Source: Drosophila persimilis
Taxonomy: Eukaryota; Arthropoda; Insecta; Diptera; Drosophilidae
NCBI RefSeq assembly: GCF_003286085.1
Contig: NW_020825288.1
Span: 20,708,001 to 20,772,000 of the forward strand
Length of the DNA: 64,000 nucleotides
Reading direction: 5' to 3'
Below the pieces are notes generated by a model. It saw only the letters and a program-made list of their open reading frames with translations. It ran no database searches and had not been told where the DNA came from. The translations under genes were made by a program, and so were the position numbers. Below are positions 11,900 to 23,774 of this stretch, in pieces; within the stretch, counting starts at the first letter, position 1, and each line of letters begins with the position of its first letter.

Positions 11900-11943
11900 A
11901 TTCCCCTATCTCTCTCTCTCTTTCCCTCTCGTTGCAGGTGAGA
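11900..11943 (+). other. Candidate recursive (zero-length-exon) splice site 1
   Basis: A pyrimidine tract of about 33 nt (11901-11933, mostly CT and CCT) leads into GTTGCAG, whose CAG is at 11935-11937. It is followed immediately by GTGAGA (11938-11943), a usable 5' splice site. A 3' splice site abutting a 5' splice site is the signature of Drosophila ratchet points in very long introns. The 5' half is GTGAGA rather than the commoner GTAAGT, and the upstream branch region (ATAATGAAATAATCAT) is only fair, so this is the weaker of the two candidates. Confidence 0.45.
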
Positions 11944-12600
11944 TTTCTGTTTTTGGCCCAGAAAAAAACTATCTGCAGATCTGCATTTAATGATTTCTCA
12001 AACAAAAAATGTGTGTATATAATTTGTATGTTTTTTTTTTATATTTAAATTTAAAGTTTTATGGATTTTTACTGCATTTTTTTTTTTCGCCAAAAAGTGT
12101 GAAACTTTTGCCGTGGAAAAACTTTGCCACCAAAAAGTCCACAGAATTTATGAGTGCAGCGGCCAGTGGGGCAACTGCCAGTGGCAGTGGCAGTGGCAGC
12201 AGTTAGCGGATAAGTTTTTTGAGGCAAGAACTGAAGGAAGTTCCATGACCGAAGCCAAAAACGAACAAGCCTGACGGCTGGCGGCTCGAGAGTTTATTAA
12301 TTTAAAAAGGAAATTCTCGTTTAGTCACCTTTTGATTTAAGTTTTCGCTCCACAATGCCACAAAGTGCAGCAAAAGGGGGGCGTCTAGGGAGGGGTAGCG
12401 TTTCGCCTAACGAGGGAGTAGGGCCTCCCCTGCGAGGGGCATTCAGGAAGTCCAAGCGTAGAGCTCAAGGAACACACACTACCAATGCCCGCAGGCATGC
12501 ACAGTGGTAGTAGATACAGGATTTCGGAGTAGATTTTAGAGTAGATTCCTGATTTTATTCCATTGAATTTGGAACAATAGAATAATAACAAAAATATAAT
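11944..12600. other. Non-coding block downstream of the ratchet-like site
   Basis: AT-rich at first (to about 12120), then a GTGGCA-type array (12170-12200) and unique sequence. There is no 5'-splice-bounded open exon continuing from 11938. Nothing else is recognised. Confidence 0.45.
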
Positions 12601-12955
12601 TTATAATAATTTATAGAATTTAGAGGAGAATTACAAACCGCCTTTTTGAAAAATCTATAAAAATATCAATGGAAAAAATTTCAAAGAATAATAATTTTAA
12701 ATAAATAAATAATAATAATAATGAATAAATAATAATAATAATAAAAACAATAATAATAATAATGCATAAATAATAAGAATAATAACTAATAAGAATAATA
12801 AATAATAAAAATAAATAAAAATAATAATAATATAAAAATAATAAGAATAATAAATAAATAATAATTTTAAATCTTTAATGTAGAATTTTATATATGAATT
12901 TTTTCATACAATTATTTGCGCACAAAAAACAAAAAAAGTCAATTATTAAAAAATT
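12600..12955. repeat. AAT/AATA microsatellite-like spacer
   Basis: Dense, imperfect AATAATAATAAT and AAATAAATAATAA runs are concentrated at about 12690-12870. Confidence 0.8.
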
Positions 12956-12959
12956 AAAC

Positions 12960-13565
12960 ACTTTAAATGGATTATAAAATGGCCATGAAACAGGTTAATA
13001 AATGTTGAAAAAAATTAATATTTTTAAGAAAAAAATGGAACTATGAAACTAAGAAAAATACCAATTAAAAGTCAAAGAAATTTAGTTTCGAGACTATAAA
13101 AAAGCTCTCCAATGGCTCTCAATTCTTCTAAAAATTTATAAAAATATAAAATGGATAGAAACCGATTATTAAATGTGGGGAAAAAAAATATTTATAAGAG
13201 AAAAAGGATAATTTTCGAAGGGTCTCAAATCAGCCATGAAAAGGGTATGAATCGATTTAAAATAGCCCCATTTTAAAGTCATAGAAAATTAATTTCAAAG
13301 CTCTCCAGTGGCTCTAAATTCTTCTGAAAGTTTTCAAAAAAATTCCAAAAAATATTCTCGTAAAAAAAGGGACGCAAATGGGTTATTAAATGTGAAAAAA
13401 AACAACAACAAACAGTCTCGAATCAGCCCTGAAACGGTTATGAATCAATTAAGAAAATCCCTATTTAAAAATCATAGAAAATTAATTTCGAAGTCTACAA
13501 TGGCTCTAAATTCTTTTGAAAACTTTAAAAAAAATCAAAAAAAAATTTCCTACAAAAAAATATAA
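12960..13565. repeat. Decayed tandem repeat, unit about 195 bp, roughly three copies
   Basis: Landmarks recur in order. GGCTCTCAATTCTTCTAAAA (13113) recurs as GGCTCTAAATTCTTCTGAAA (13311) and GGCTCTAAATTCTTTTGAAA (13502). Versions of TTATTAAATGTG recur near 13167 and 13382, and CATAGAAAATTAATTTC near 13280 and 13472. The spacing is 198 and 191 bp. No coding capacity is evident. Confidence 0.85.
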
Positions 13566-13569
13566 TTTT

Positions 13570-14590
13570 CTTCTACTGTTTCTTGCCTGAAACATACAGA
13601 GGCACATATTTAGGCCTTAGTTTCCATATCTTTCGTGTATGTACACACCATTTTCCCCCCCACATTTCTCCTGCCTCCCTTGCCCCGCTCCTCTCTCTCT
13701 CTCTTCTCTTCTGTTTTGTTGAAATATTCTTGCATTTTGTTGCTGTTGTGACGATGTCCATGAGAAGCAGGCAAATGTTTTTCTTTTTTTTTCCACTCCG
13801 TTCACTGCAATGCAATCCGTGGGCCGCAGACTTTTTTTTTTGTGTCGGTGTGTTGTTTCGTTTGGAGTTCATTCAAACTCATTCAGTCACTTGCCACACA
13901 CAAAGAGAGAGGGAGATAGCGATAGAGAGCGAGAGAAATCCATTTAAATGTGCAAAAAGTTTACACCGAATGCAGCAGAAATCCACCGTCCCTGCAGCCC
14001 TTCCTGCCGCTTCCTGCCGCTTCCCCATCTCGAATCATGCGCAAAATGCAGACACTGTTTCTACCCCACTGTGGACGCAGGGTCGCCGTAAGGGTGCACT
14101 GCCCCAGACAGGCAGAGGGGTGTGTGGGGGGCATGGCCGTTTCACCCCCGCAGATTGCATGCAAATTGGTTAAAGTGTGAATTTATGTGAGAAATATTGT
14201 TTGTTCTTGTTATGCGCATACGAGTACTCAGGGGTGAAGGGAGGAGGGGGTACGGTGGCGCAGGGGGAGGGGGGGAGGGGGCACTCGCTTTCAAATGATT
14301 TAGCTGCAAATGCAAATTGAAGTCAACCTCTGAATGAATGAATAAGTGAATGAATGACTGACTGACATTTGATTTAAGCAGTTTATTATACCCTCTCTGC
14401 TGTTTTGGCCGGTAAGCAGGGTAGCAGGGTAGCAGAGGGTATGATGATTGGAAAGGGACAAATTATAGAAGTGTATTTTCTGTGAAGAATCCAGAGAAAA
14501 GTGCACAGAGGTAGCTTGTACTGCCTTTTCCTCAGTTTTTGCCTGTAGATGCATATAGAAAGCGGTATTTTTCAAGATTGGAAGAAAGAA
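13570..14590. other. Non-coding block with CT tract and POU-octamer words
   Basis: CT repeats lie near 13690-13712, a GAGAGAGCGAGAG stretch near 13905-13935, and ATGCAAAT at 14159 and 14310. The plus-strand frame 13583-14173 is an artefact of T- and C-rich runs. A GAATGAATGAATAAGTGAAT stretch lies at 14330-14355. Confidence 0.5.
14385..14442. repeat. Imperfect inverted repeat ATACCCTCTCTGCT...AGCAGAGGGTAT
   Basis: ATACCCTCTCTGCT (from about 14387) pairs with AGCAGAGGGTAT (ending about 14441). The interior holds GTAAGCAGGGTAGCAGGGTAGCAG, a partial internal duplication. TACCCT...AGGGTA pairs recur elsewhere in the window, for example at 30025. Confidence 0.6.
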
Positions 14591-14599
14591 TCGTTCGAA

Positions 14600-15260
14600 A
14601 CAAAAAATTAAGAAAATAATTTTTGTAAATACTTTTCTTTGTATTCATTTTCTTGTATATATTTTTTTTGTATATATATATTTTTTAAATATTTTTTGTT
14701 GTATATTTTTTTTATATATTTTTAAATATTTTTATTTGTATATATTTTTTTATATATTTTAAAATAGGTTTTATTGTCAATTTTTTGTTGTATATATTTT
14801 TAAATATTTTTTTTTTGTATTTTTTTGTTTGTATTTTTTTTTTCTTTTTATAATTCCTTTGAAACTATTGTGAACGGTTGTGAAACAGATATTAATCGGG
14901 TTTGAAACGGGTATAAATCGTTCAAAAATCACATAAATATTTTTCGGAAATATATTTCTAAATATGTACCGGTTTGAACCGGTTTTAAATCGGTTGTCAA
15001 AGGATAATAAATCGGTTATTAAGCGGCTATAAATCGGCTATGAACCGGCTATAGATATGAATCGGATCTGAAAAGTGGTTTAATTGTTCATAAATGACAC
15101 ACATATTTTTGAGATATATTTTTCTAAATATATATATTTTGAAGCGGTTATAAATTGGGTATGAGCCGGGTATAAATTGGTTATAAATCGGGTGTGAATC
15201 GGCATTGAATCAGTTATGGTTTCAACTCGTTTTGATACTTTAAAACCAAGAAATATTTAT
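14600..15260. repeat. AT-rich spacer, then degenerate CGGTTATAAAT repeats
   Basis: TTTTTTGTATATATTTTT-type repeats fill 14630-14840. From about 14870 to 15210, short words such as CGGTTATAAAT, CGGGTATAAAT and CGGCTATGAAC recur every 10-20 bp. A longer unit also repeats: TTCAAAAATCACATAAATATTTTT near 14920 recurs as TTCATAAATGACACACATATTTTT near 15090. Confidence 0.7.
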
Positions 15261-15264
15261 GCGA

Positions 15265-16110
15265 AATTCGATTTTATTTTCAAAGAAAGGTCCATGAAAT
15301 ATTAAATTTATTTTTTTAATCATAGTTTCCTTAGAAATTTTACTTTACCAGCGTATCAAGGGTATCAAGTACTTCCTTACCATTTCGTAGTACGTATTTT
15401 TCGCTGGTTACGTTCTTAAATAATAATTATAATTGGGATTTTTAATGCGACACCCATAAATCTCTCAACATTTCAGTTTATTTATTTTCATAGAAAATAA
15501 TTTACAAATATAATTCTGTGAATTTTCACCATTCCGTATGTGTGTGTGTGTGTGCGTGTGTGCGTGTGTGTGTGCGCCATAAACACTCAATTAACGATTT
15601 TTGAAATTAATTTTTCATAATTTTCAATGCATTTTGCAAACGGCATTCGGCGTGCCATTTCCTCCAAAAAACAAAAAAAAAAAAAGAGAGAAAACTTTTG
15701 CCATTGCAAATTAACAGAGAAAATAAAAATGAAAATGGAAATTCACTCTACATTTCCCTCTCGCTCTCCCCCTGGTCCTCTCTCTTTCCTTCTGTGTTTT
15801 TGTGTGGAAAATGCATGAAATTTATGGCCATTCCGCCTGCTGCCGCTGGGTCCTTGGTCTGGTCATGGTTCTGCTTCTGTTTCTCGTTTCTCGTTTCATG
15901 GACCTGAAACCTGGAGATTCCTCTGCGAAATGCGTGCCACAATCCCCCCAGTGGCTGGTTTTGGTCTTTTTTCTGGCGCCAATGCAAATGCAATGAAGCG
16001 GCAGGGCAGGGCAGGGCCGGGCAGGGCAGGGCAGTGGAGAGGGCAGCGACCTCTCTTCTGACGGGCGAGTGAGTGTCTGTCTGCGAGTGAATTCTGTAGA
16101 TAAAATTCGG
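15265..16110. other. Non-coding block with GT and GCAGG repeats
   Basis: A TGTG/TGCG run lies at about 15537-15575 and a GGCAG pentamer array at 16000-16034. GCCATAAA (15576) and TTTATGGC (15821) lie about 250 bp apart. ATGCAAAT is at 15982, next to TGGCGCCA. Confidence 0.5.
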
Positions 16111-16124
16111 TTTTGTAGTGGGGG

Positions 16125-17050
16125 AATATTAACAGAAAATATATACGAAAATTTAAGGTGAAAAGGGGGCTAAAAAAGGTGTAAAATATAGGAGAATATA
16201 TGGGTCTACTTTGAAAATAGAGGAATTATCTTTGAAATAATTAGGCATCATTTTTGAAATATTAAGAATTATTCGCAGAAATTTCGGTGATATTTTTGGA
16301 GTATAGAAGTCCTTGAAAACCTTAAGAAGGGTTTTTGGAAGACATTTATTATTATTCTAGAATATTTTGAAAGATCTTTCGGGACACAATATTCATATAT
16401 ATATATAACAGAATATGTATACGAAAATTTAAGCTGAAAAAAGGCATTAAAAAGGTTTAATATATAGGAGAAAATATAGTTATAGCTTTAAAAATAGAGG
16501 AATTAGCTTTGAAATAATTATAAATAATTTTTGAAATATAAAGAAATACTCGTGGAAATTTCGATGATTTTTTTTAATCTTTTAACCCTTTTAAGAAGGT
16601 TTTTAGAAACCGGATAACAAAATATGTATACGAAACTTTAAGGGAATTATATATAAGGGAAATAAGGTGAAAAGCGGTTTCAAAAAGGTTTAAAAAAAAG
16701 AACAAAATATAGATCTTCGTTTAAAAATAAACAAATTATCTTTTTAAATATAAAGAAATATTCGTAGAAATTTCTATGATTTCTTCTTTGCATATAGAAA
16801 TTGTTGAAGGCCTAAAGAAAGGTCTTTAGAAATCACATATTTTTGTAGAATATTTTTAAATTTACGTTACGAAATATTCATATATACGTATACGAAAATT
16901 TAAGGGAAATATTTATAAGGGAAAGGTTTAAAAAATAGAAAAAAATATAGGTCTAGCTTTGCGAAATTAGCTTTGAAATTATTCAATGTTTTTTATTTAA
17001 AAATTCATTGGTAAATCCTTGTAAAAATCTCATAAATGTGGAAGTTTTGC
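16125..17050. repeat. Decayed tandem repeat, unit about 210-270 bp, four copies
   Basis: The phrase ATACGAAAATTTAAGG occurs near 16142, 16420, 16628 (ATACGAAACTTTAAGG) and 16888. Each is followed by GGTGAAAAGG- or AAAAAGGTTTAA-like sequence, TATAGGTCTAGCTTT-like sequence, GAATTAGCTTTGAAATAATT and a TTCGTAGAAATTTCGATGATTTTT segment. Order is conserved, and unit length varies by indels. Confidence 0.85.
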
Positions 17051-17054
17051 CACA

Positions 17055-18690
17055 AATAAAAGAGATTTCCGCCCAAAATGAAGACATTTTCGTGTGAATC
17101 CAAAGAGATCTCTGATGGATCTATCAACGCACACCCCTATCCAATCCATAAATATGTATGCTCACACCTTAAGAGGCCTAAATAAAGAACCTTTCAACAC
17201 TGTCTGTGCCCCAATAATCAACTTGAACTTTAAAAAGAGAAAAAAAGAGGAAAAAGTAAATTTTTTCAGGGAGAAAAGAGAGAAAATTTCAAGCAAAAAG
17301 AAAGATTCTTCCAAGGAGACACAGGGTCAGGACATTCGAATTTGAGAAGAATTAAAAATGCAACACAAATTGCATTTGGCACCTGGCACCATCATGCCTC
17401 CTTCAGGCCGTGGCTGCTCTTGCAGCAGGAAGTGGCAGACGAGTGAGCGAGTGGCAGAGTGGCAGAGCGGCATGAAGCGCACAGAAGACAGAAGGGCATT
17501 GGGCATTGGGCATTGAATTAATGCAACAAAACGAACGTGTGGCATGCCACCACCTACACAAGGAGTCGCTCAAGACCGAGTCCTTCCTTTCCAGGTGTTG
17601 GCGTGTGAGGCAGCCGAAAAAAACGAGAGAAACAAAATTGCATTTTTAATTAAGTGTTGGATTACAGGTGCTAAATAGCCAGCGAGGAGGTCCTGCCACA
17701 TGCAACATTTCAAGTGGCACCCCTCTGTCGGTGGCGGGCCGTATCTTGGGGTTCATCTGGTTGAAAATTAAGCAATTCATGTTGTCACCTCAAAAGGCGG
17801 GGTATGTACTGGTAGATGCGACCATTTGATACCCTGTAAAGGCACTCGCTTAAGGGAGAAATGCAAAATCCCTTGGCGGGATTTTTGGAAGCCCCCTAAA
17901 AGCAGGCCACATAATTTTTTGGTTTTTGTTACCCTGTAGGATTTTCCAGCAATTTTCCACTTGAAATAAATGCAATTTTCAACCAAAAGAAAAAAGTCGA
18001 AAAAAATGAGAAAAAGGGGGGAAAAAAATGGAAAACAATGCGACATTGCAGTCATGGAATTTGCGAATTCCCAGTGGCCAAACGGGGGGTGTTCCGCACC
18101 CCTTTCCCCCTGCCTGGGTCCCCCTTTTCGGGGGGGTTAAGTGGCTCAGACATCGCATCATTCGCAGGCACAACGGCAGTCCTCCACCCACAGCAGCAGC
18201 TGGCTGTTGCACTGTCACCACTCCCCGCCCCCTGTGTGCCCCCCTCTTCCTCTTTGGGGGGCTGCTGTGTGGCACAATAAATAATTGCAACGGCGGCAAA
18301 CATTTCGCATTGCACTTTTCGAAGCGCTGCGCGACCGCTGTCTCTGATGGCCCCTGGCCAGCCACAGCCACAGACACTGCCACTGCCACACTGCCACTGC
18401 CACACAGACACCATGCGCTGTGCGGCACCGACATTCGCGCCAGAGCTGTGTGCAACAGAATGAAGAGATTTTTATCGGCGATTCTCACTGATTTCATGGC
18501 AAATAAATCGCTCATTTTCGCTTAATTGGAAAATTATGGCTTTTTTCGGGAAGGGAGGAGGGAGAGGAGGGTAGGGGAGGGGCAGAGCGGACAACGTTGC
18601 ATTGCATGCAAATATTGTGGCATGAAAGTTGGTGGCAAATGTGGCAGAGGAAATATTTATGATAATTTTTAGAGTAGTTTTTGGAGGTTC
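17055..18690. other. High-complexity GC-rich block
   Basis: CAG/GTGGCAG-rich sequence at 17440-17500 and a CCACTGCCACA-rich stretch at 18360-18415 give long frames on both strands (17979-18525) with alternating PL and GR residues and no domain. ATTGCATGCAAAT at 18601-18613 repeats the 13-mer found near 14154-14166. CCTTCCTTTCCAGGTGTTG near 17585 is a weak tandem splice-site look-alike. Confidence 0.45.
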
Positions 18691-19310
18691 TTTAAAGCCT
18701 TCGGAAAAATTCCCCAAAACCCAATGAAGAATCAGGCAAGCAGTGGCTGCCTCTCAAGTGTGGTGCCCCCCTGCCCCCTGCCCCCCTGCCCCAGCGATTT
18801 GGAAATCTGAAACCACAGAGAAATCTCTTTTTCTGAGGACAAATCCTTTTGGGCAGTACAACATGTGGCAGCCATTCCCCAGCATCCCTTTGTCCTGCCA
18901 GCCCGGGGGGGGTTGGTCGGTGGTTGCCGGCGGCCATGCCACTGAGGCAGGGGCACTGCCGCTTAGTGCAACCCGGCGATAGCGGCCCCGCACACTAGAC
19001 AATGGCGGTGGTGGCAAGCAACACGACACATGTGCCACCGAAAAGATGGGCTGGGAAGGGGGAGGAGGGAGGGGGGACGACGACGAGGCTTTCGGCTGTG
19101 TTTTAGCTTTTCTTTCGTTTTTCCTGCCCCATAAATCATCTGCTGGGAGACGACACCACGTGTTAAATTGGAACTTTTCCCATATATGCCCCAAGCAACC
19201 CCCCCCCCCCCCCCCCATGCCCCCAGGCTTGTGGCGGGGAAATTGGTTGGAAAATGTATACGAAAATATTATTGAAATTTACTTATATTTGTAGGGGAAT
19301 TTTTTATAAT
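18690..19310. other. GC-rich block with an 18-nt poly-C tract
   Basis: CCCCTGCCCCC repeats lie near 18768-18792. Poly-C of 18 nt is at 19199-19216, just after CCATATATGCCCCAAGCAA. No gene is recognised. Confidence 0.5.
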
Positions 19311-19563
19311 TTTTTTTAGAGACCTTTTTCAAGTTCTGGATTTTCTTTGATTTTCTTTGATTTTTCTCCTCTGATTCTTAATCCTTTATTCCTTCTAGGG
19401 TCCATCCCTTTTTTCTGTGTAGTGCCACCCTTGGGTTTATTTTTATTTTTTAAATAAAATCCCGCCCCTTCTGTCATAATATTCGTATAAAAAAAAAAGA
19501 AACAGAAAGAAATGAAGTTAACCTTTGAAACAAGTTGCACCTCAGGATTTCCACTGCATGTCC

Positions 19564-19598
<35 letters not shown>

Positions 19599-20300
19599 AT
19601 GTGCGACTATGATTAATTGCTTTTGCATACATTTACATACAAATTTGTTGCCACATTGTCTGCCAGGGCCAGGGCCAGGCCAACCCCCCAACCCCTGAAC
19701 CCCCTCCCTTTCTCTGTTTTTTATGCCAGGGGTAGTTCGTTGTCCAGCCAGGGGTTGGGGGTTGGGGGGGTTGCACAGGGTTAATTTTCATATGATATTT
19801 TTCATTTTGTGCTGAGCAAAGCGAAAGCCAGGAAGGAAGTTGATTTGACAAAAGTTTTTTTTTCAGCTCTCTGTGTCTCTCTCTCCCCCCCTCTCTCCCC
19901 CTCTCTCTCTCTCTCTCTCTCTGTGCGAGTCTGCCTCCCTTTGTGCCGCTCTGAATGTTAATTGCATTTTAAATATTTTATACAGATTTTTGGATGCGTT
20001 TGAAGCTTCTGTGGGGAGCAGAAAAAGGCTTTATTTGGGGGTAAGAAAAAAGGGGATTACAGGTGACATTTCGAGGGAATTTCTGGGCCATGTTTGGGGT
20101 GAAATTTAAGCAGAATTTAAGACCCAAAAACTATGCATTTCAAGAACATTTATCAGACGTTTTCTTGTCTAAAGAAACCTAAAGGAAAGAGGAATCAAAG
20201 AAGGAAAGAAGAGACAGCAAAAGGTAAGAGCGGGTAGAGGGCTGAAGGGGAGGGGGCTGAGCCGCAGGAAGGCCCAACTAATTTCTGTAATTAAAAACTC
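19310..20300. other. Non-coding block with long GT and CT microsatellites
   Basis: A perfect GT run of about 16 units lies at 19566-19597. CT/CCCC-rich sequence lies at 19875-19925, preceded by TTTTTTTTTCAG (a 3'-splice-like stretch ending near 19866 with no adjoining exon). CCAGGGCCAGGGCCAGG is near 19664. Confidence 0.6.
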
Positions 20301-21560
20301 ATATAAAATGGTTACAAACCGAACAAAAAAATCCCTGGTCCTGCCCTTTCACACACATACACACACACACACACACTTATTGCTACCCTCGAAAAAGCCA
20401 AAAGGAAAAGGGCTTTTTGGCGGGGATGTCCTGCGGCTATTGCTGTTTCCTGCCAGCAGAAGAAGGGAAAGGAAGGGGAAGGAAGGCACAGCGGCAGCTG
20501 CTGCACGGCCAGAGTTAACCTGTCTCTCTGTCAAAGCCCCCCCCCCCTACCCCCTCTGTGGCTCTGCTACCCTTTGACACCCGTTTTTGGGTAGACGCCG
20601 CTGTGTTTTATATAATAAATGAGCTTCGAGGGTTAAAGGCGTATTTCTGTCTAGTAAATTAGCAAAATACACGCAGAAGACACACACACACACACGAACA
20701 CATGCTGCTGCCGCTGCTGCATGCCACACCCACTTATTGGGCGTTGTCGTCCCAAAGGAGGAAAGGAGGTCTCGTTTCTAATGGGTTTTGTGCCGCTGCG
20801 GCACTGATTGAGTTTTTGGAAGGCAGCACACACACACACACGGGCACATATCTATGGGTGTATCTATGGGTGTGTATCCCCCAATTGTCTGGCGGCTTGT
20901 TTAAGTTCAAAATAATGCCCTTAGAGAGAGAGCGAGAGAGAGAGAGAGCATTTCCTCTATGCCAAGGTCATTCAAAATTCAGCAGCAAGTTTTTGCATAT
21001 CCCACAGATACACTCACACACACACATACACATACACATACAGATACTCCTTCGGTATATTTTTGGGGTCGTGTCCTTTTTGTGGAAATATTTCTGTGGC
21101 ATTCATAAGATTTTGAACCTTAAATGAACTGCAAAACTATGAGGGACTTCATTGAGAGAGCGGAGAGGGGGAGGAGGAGGAGGAGGGAGGTGCTACCACC
21201 CACACACAGAGGCAAATGCAAATGGAAACACAGCTACAGATACACAGATACACGGATACACAGATACAGAAATGCAGACACAGACAGAGGCAGAGGCAGA
21301 GGCAGAGACAGAGACAGTGGAGCAGTTGTCGCACATGCAATTTATGGCAAATTCCAAGTCTCAATTGGTTCCACAAAATGGAAATTGAAGAGAGAAAGAG
21401 ATGGGGAGATAGAGAGAGAGAGAGAGAAATTGAGAGGAAATTGGGAGAGTGGAGTGTGTGTGTGGGAGGGACTGTGGGAGTACCAGGAAACTTTATTTCG
21501 AATTAAACTTGAATTTCGACAGAAATAAGTGCAAAAAATGATGGGAATTTTGATCAAGAA
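20300..21560. other. Compound microsatellite block (CA, GA, CAGATACA, GGCAGA)
   Basis: CA runs lie at about 20350-20376, 20681-20695 and 20828-20842. GA runs lie at 20925-20948 and 21414-21428. A nested CAGATACACAGATACACGG and CAGAGGCAGAGGCAGAGA array lies at about 21228-21322. ATGCAAAT is at 21216 and TTTATGGC at 21341. Confidence 0.65.
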
Positions 21561-21564
21561 ATAT

Positions 21565-22310
21565 AATAATTATATATAATATAATATAATATAAGAAATA
21601 TAAAAAGAGGTATTAAATAATAAATAAAAATAAAAAATGAAACAAAATAAATACAAATTTCTGTACATAAAATAATATAAAATAAAGTAAACAATTGCTA
21701 AGCAACAAAAAAAAATAATACCCTTGATGGAATGTGATTTATCCAGAATAAACGTGTCGGTCATTTGTATCTGTGAGATACAGTTGCATCTGTAAAATTA
21801 CAATTTCGGGCAATGTCGGACGACAATCCAAAACTTTATTGTACAATAAAGAGATACAAATTTGTTAAATAAATAAAAATGTAATAATGACGAATTACAA
21901 AATAAATTTTAACAAAAAATAAAAATAAAAAAATGATATAAAAAGTTAAAAAAAATAAACAAATGATATAAAAAACTATAAAAATGATACAAACAAATAA
22001 AAAAATTATTTAAAAACAATAAAATAAAAAAATAATAAACTAACGTAAAAAATTGTATAAAAACTAATTCAAATAATTTAAAAAATAAATACGAATTTTA
22101 AAAAACCAGTTAGTTTCTATACGGATTAAAGGCCATACTTTAGATCATCAAAAATATGAAATAAAAAATTCAAATTATATAAATACAAAAAAATAGATTA
22201 AAATGGTACATTTTATATTTTAAAAATGTTTTAAAATCTTTTAAATTTCTTCTCAAACAAATAAAACCCCAAAAAATTCCTACCAAAAGAAATCCCACCT
22301 CTGAGGGGAA
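21565..22310. repeat. A-rich spacer
   Basis: AAATAAAAATAAAAAA-type low-complexity DNA, with TATAATATAATATAATATAA near 21575-21595. A short palindrome, GTATCTGTGAGATAC, lies at about 21767-21781. There is otherwise no defined repeat unit. Confidence 0.7.
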
Positions 22311-22314
22311 ACTC

Positions 22315-23770
22315 CTGATGCCTGTCAATCACTATCCTTTCATTCATGACCAACGTTTTTTCAGTCTCAAAAAAATTAATAAATCACGATCTCAAGCACC
22401 GATTAAACGGCAACTAGTTTTAGAGCGAAACAAGCATAACGGCAAAAAAAAACCCAGCGAAAAAGCAGCCGCCTTTTGTCTTACGAAAAATGTAGATTGA
22501 ATCAGAGACCAGAGGCGACCGCGAAGAGCCATGTAAAAAAGTTAATCACTTAAGCGATGTCCGTGTGCCCCCCCCTGTGCCCCCTGTGCTCCCTTTGCCC
22601 CGTTTAGACCGTGTCCAGACCGACACTTGGTCAATATTTGCCGGCCAAAAGGCCGCCGCCGCCGCCGCCGAAGAGGGAGATGCCTATCGGCGGGCAACAC
22701 GAATCATAGTCATAGAGTCACATCATGTGCGGAGATAAAAAAAACCCCCCGTGTACGGATCGGTAGTTGGGGTTCAGGTTCAGGGTCCGACGACTGTCAT
22801 TGGGCGGCGCTATACGAAGCTCAAAGGCGACCTCCCCCCTCCCCTTCTCCGACACATCGTTCATTTTAATTTGCACAATAACTCAACGCAGCCCGAACCA
22901 AAGCAAAGCTCAAGTCTCTTTTGCAAAATGAACAAAAAATAATTACCGCAACAGCAAGAAAAAAAAAAGAAAGAAAGAAACAGAGACCGAAAAAAAAGAA
23001 GAGCCGAAGGTTAATTTAAATTTCAAGTCACACCAGAGACCAGCAGCAACAACAACAACAGCAGCAAAAGCAGAAAAGAGAAGAGGAAAAAAAGATTACA
23101 CGAGTTACGACTTCTGCCCGCTCTACGCTCTACGCCGCTCTACGCCGCTCTGCCCGCTCTCTGCCCGCCCTCTGCCCGCTCTGCCTGGCACTCAAACAGT
23201 TGTCCATCTCTCAATCGCGCCACCTCTCCAATGCTGCACTCCTCCAACACTCAAGCGCTCAAGCTCTTCAATCCTCCGCCTTTGCACACAATAGAAGCAC
23301 TAATCCTTCTCTCTCTCTCTCTCCCCCTTGCCCCTCTCTCTATGAAATAATGTCACGAAAAATGACTTGCAGATCTCTCCCTCTCTCCCTCAATGGACAC
23401 TGACCAAAAAACGTGTGTATTTCGCTTGCTTTTTCTCACCTGCAATTCATCAAAATGCAAATCTCGTAAACAAAAAACAACCAGAAATCTTACAAAAAAC
23501 AAAAAGATAAGAAAAAAAGGCAAAATAAAGGGTAGAAATAAAGGAAACAAATTTAGAGGGCATGGAATTTTAGATACCCTTGAAGGTAGAGCAGCAAAAA
23601 ATAGGCTTCCTTTAGGCTGCGATCTTCAAATATGTTTCCTTAATATGGAAGCAACATGTTTACATGCATACACATATGTATATATACATATTTACACTGC
23701 CGGCCTTAAGTGTTGCCGAAGCAATGATGATCTTTTCAGTTTATTGCTGCCTTAAGAGCTTTTCCATTGA
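22315..23770. other. Non-coding block with a CCGCTCTACG/CTGCCCGCTCT array
   Basis: A short tandem array of CGCTCTACG and TGCCCGCTCT units lies at about 23113-23186. GCCGCCGCCGCC is near 22651-22668, and CAGCAACAACAACAACAGCAG near 23042. ATGCAAAT is at 23455. Short frames here are not credible genes. Confidence 0.55.
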
Positions 23771-23774
23771 CGTT

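Noticed and set aside
13583-14173. 196-codon plus-strand frame
   Set aside because: Built on T-rich and CT-rich runs (FFFFFF, LSLSLL); no recognised protein.
17580-17605. TCCTTCCTTTCCAG|GTGTTG as a ratchet point
   Set aside because: GTGTTG is a poor 5' splice site and no branch-like word is well placed.
17979-18525. Paired long frames on both strands
   Set aside because: Both strands open in CAG/GTGGCA-rich DNA is typical of a GC-rich repeat context rather than of a gene.
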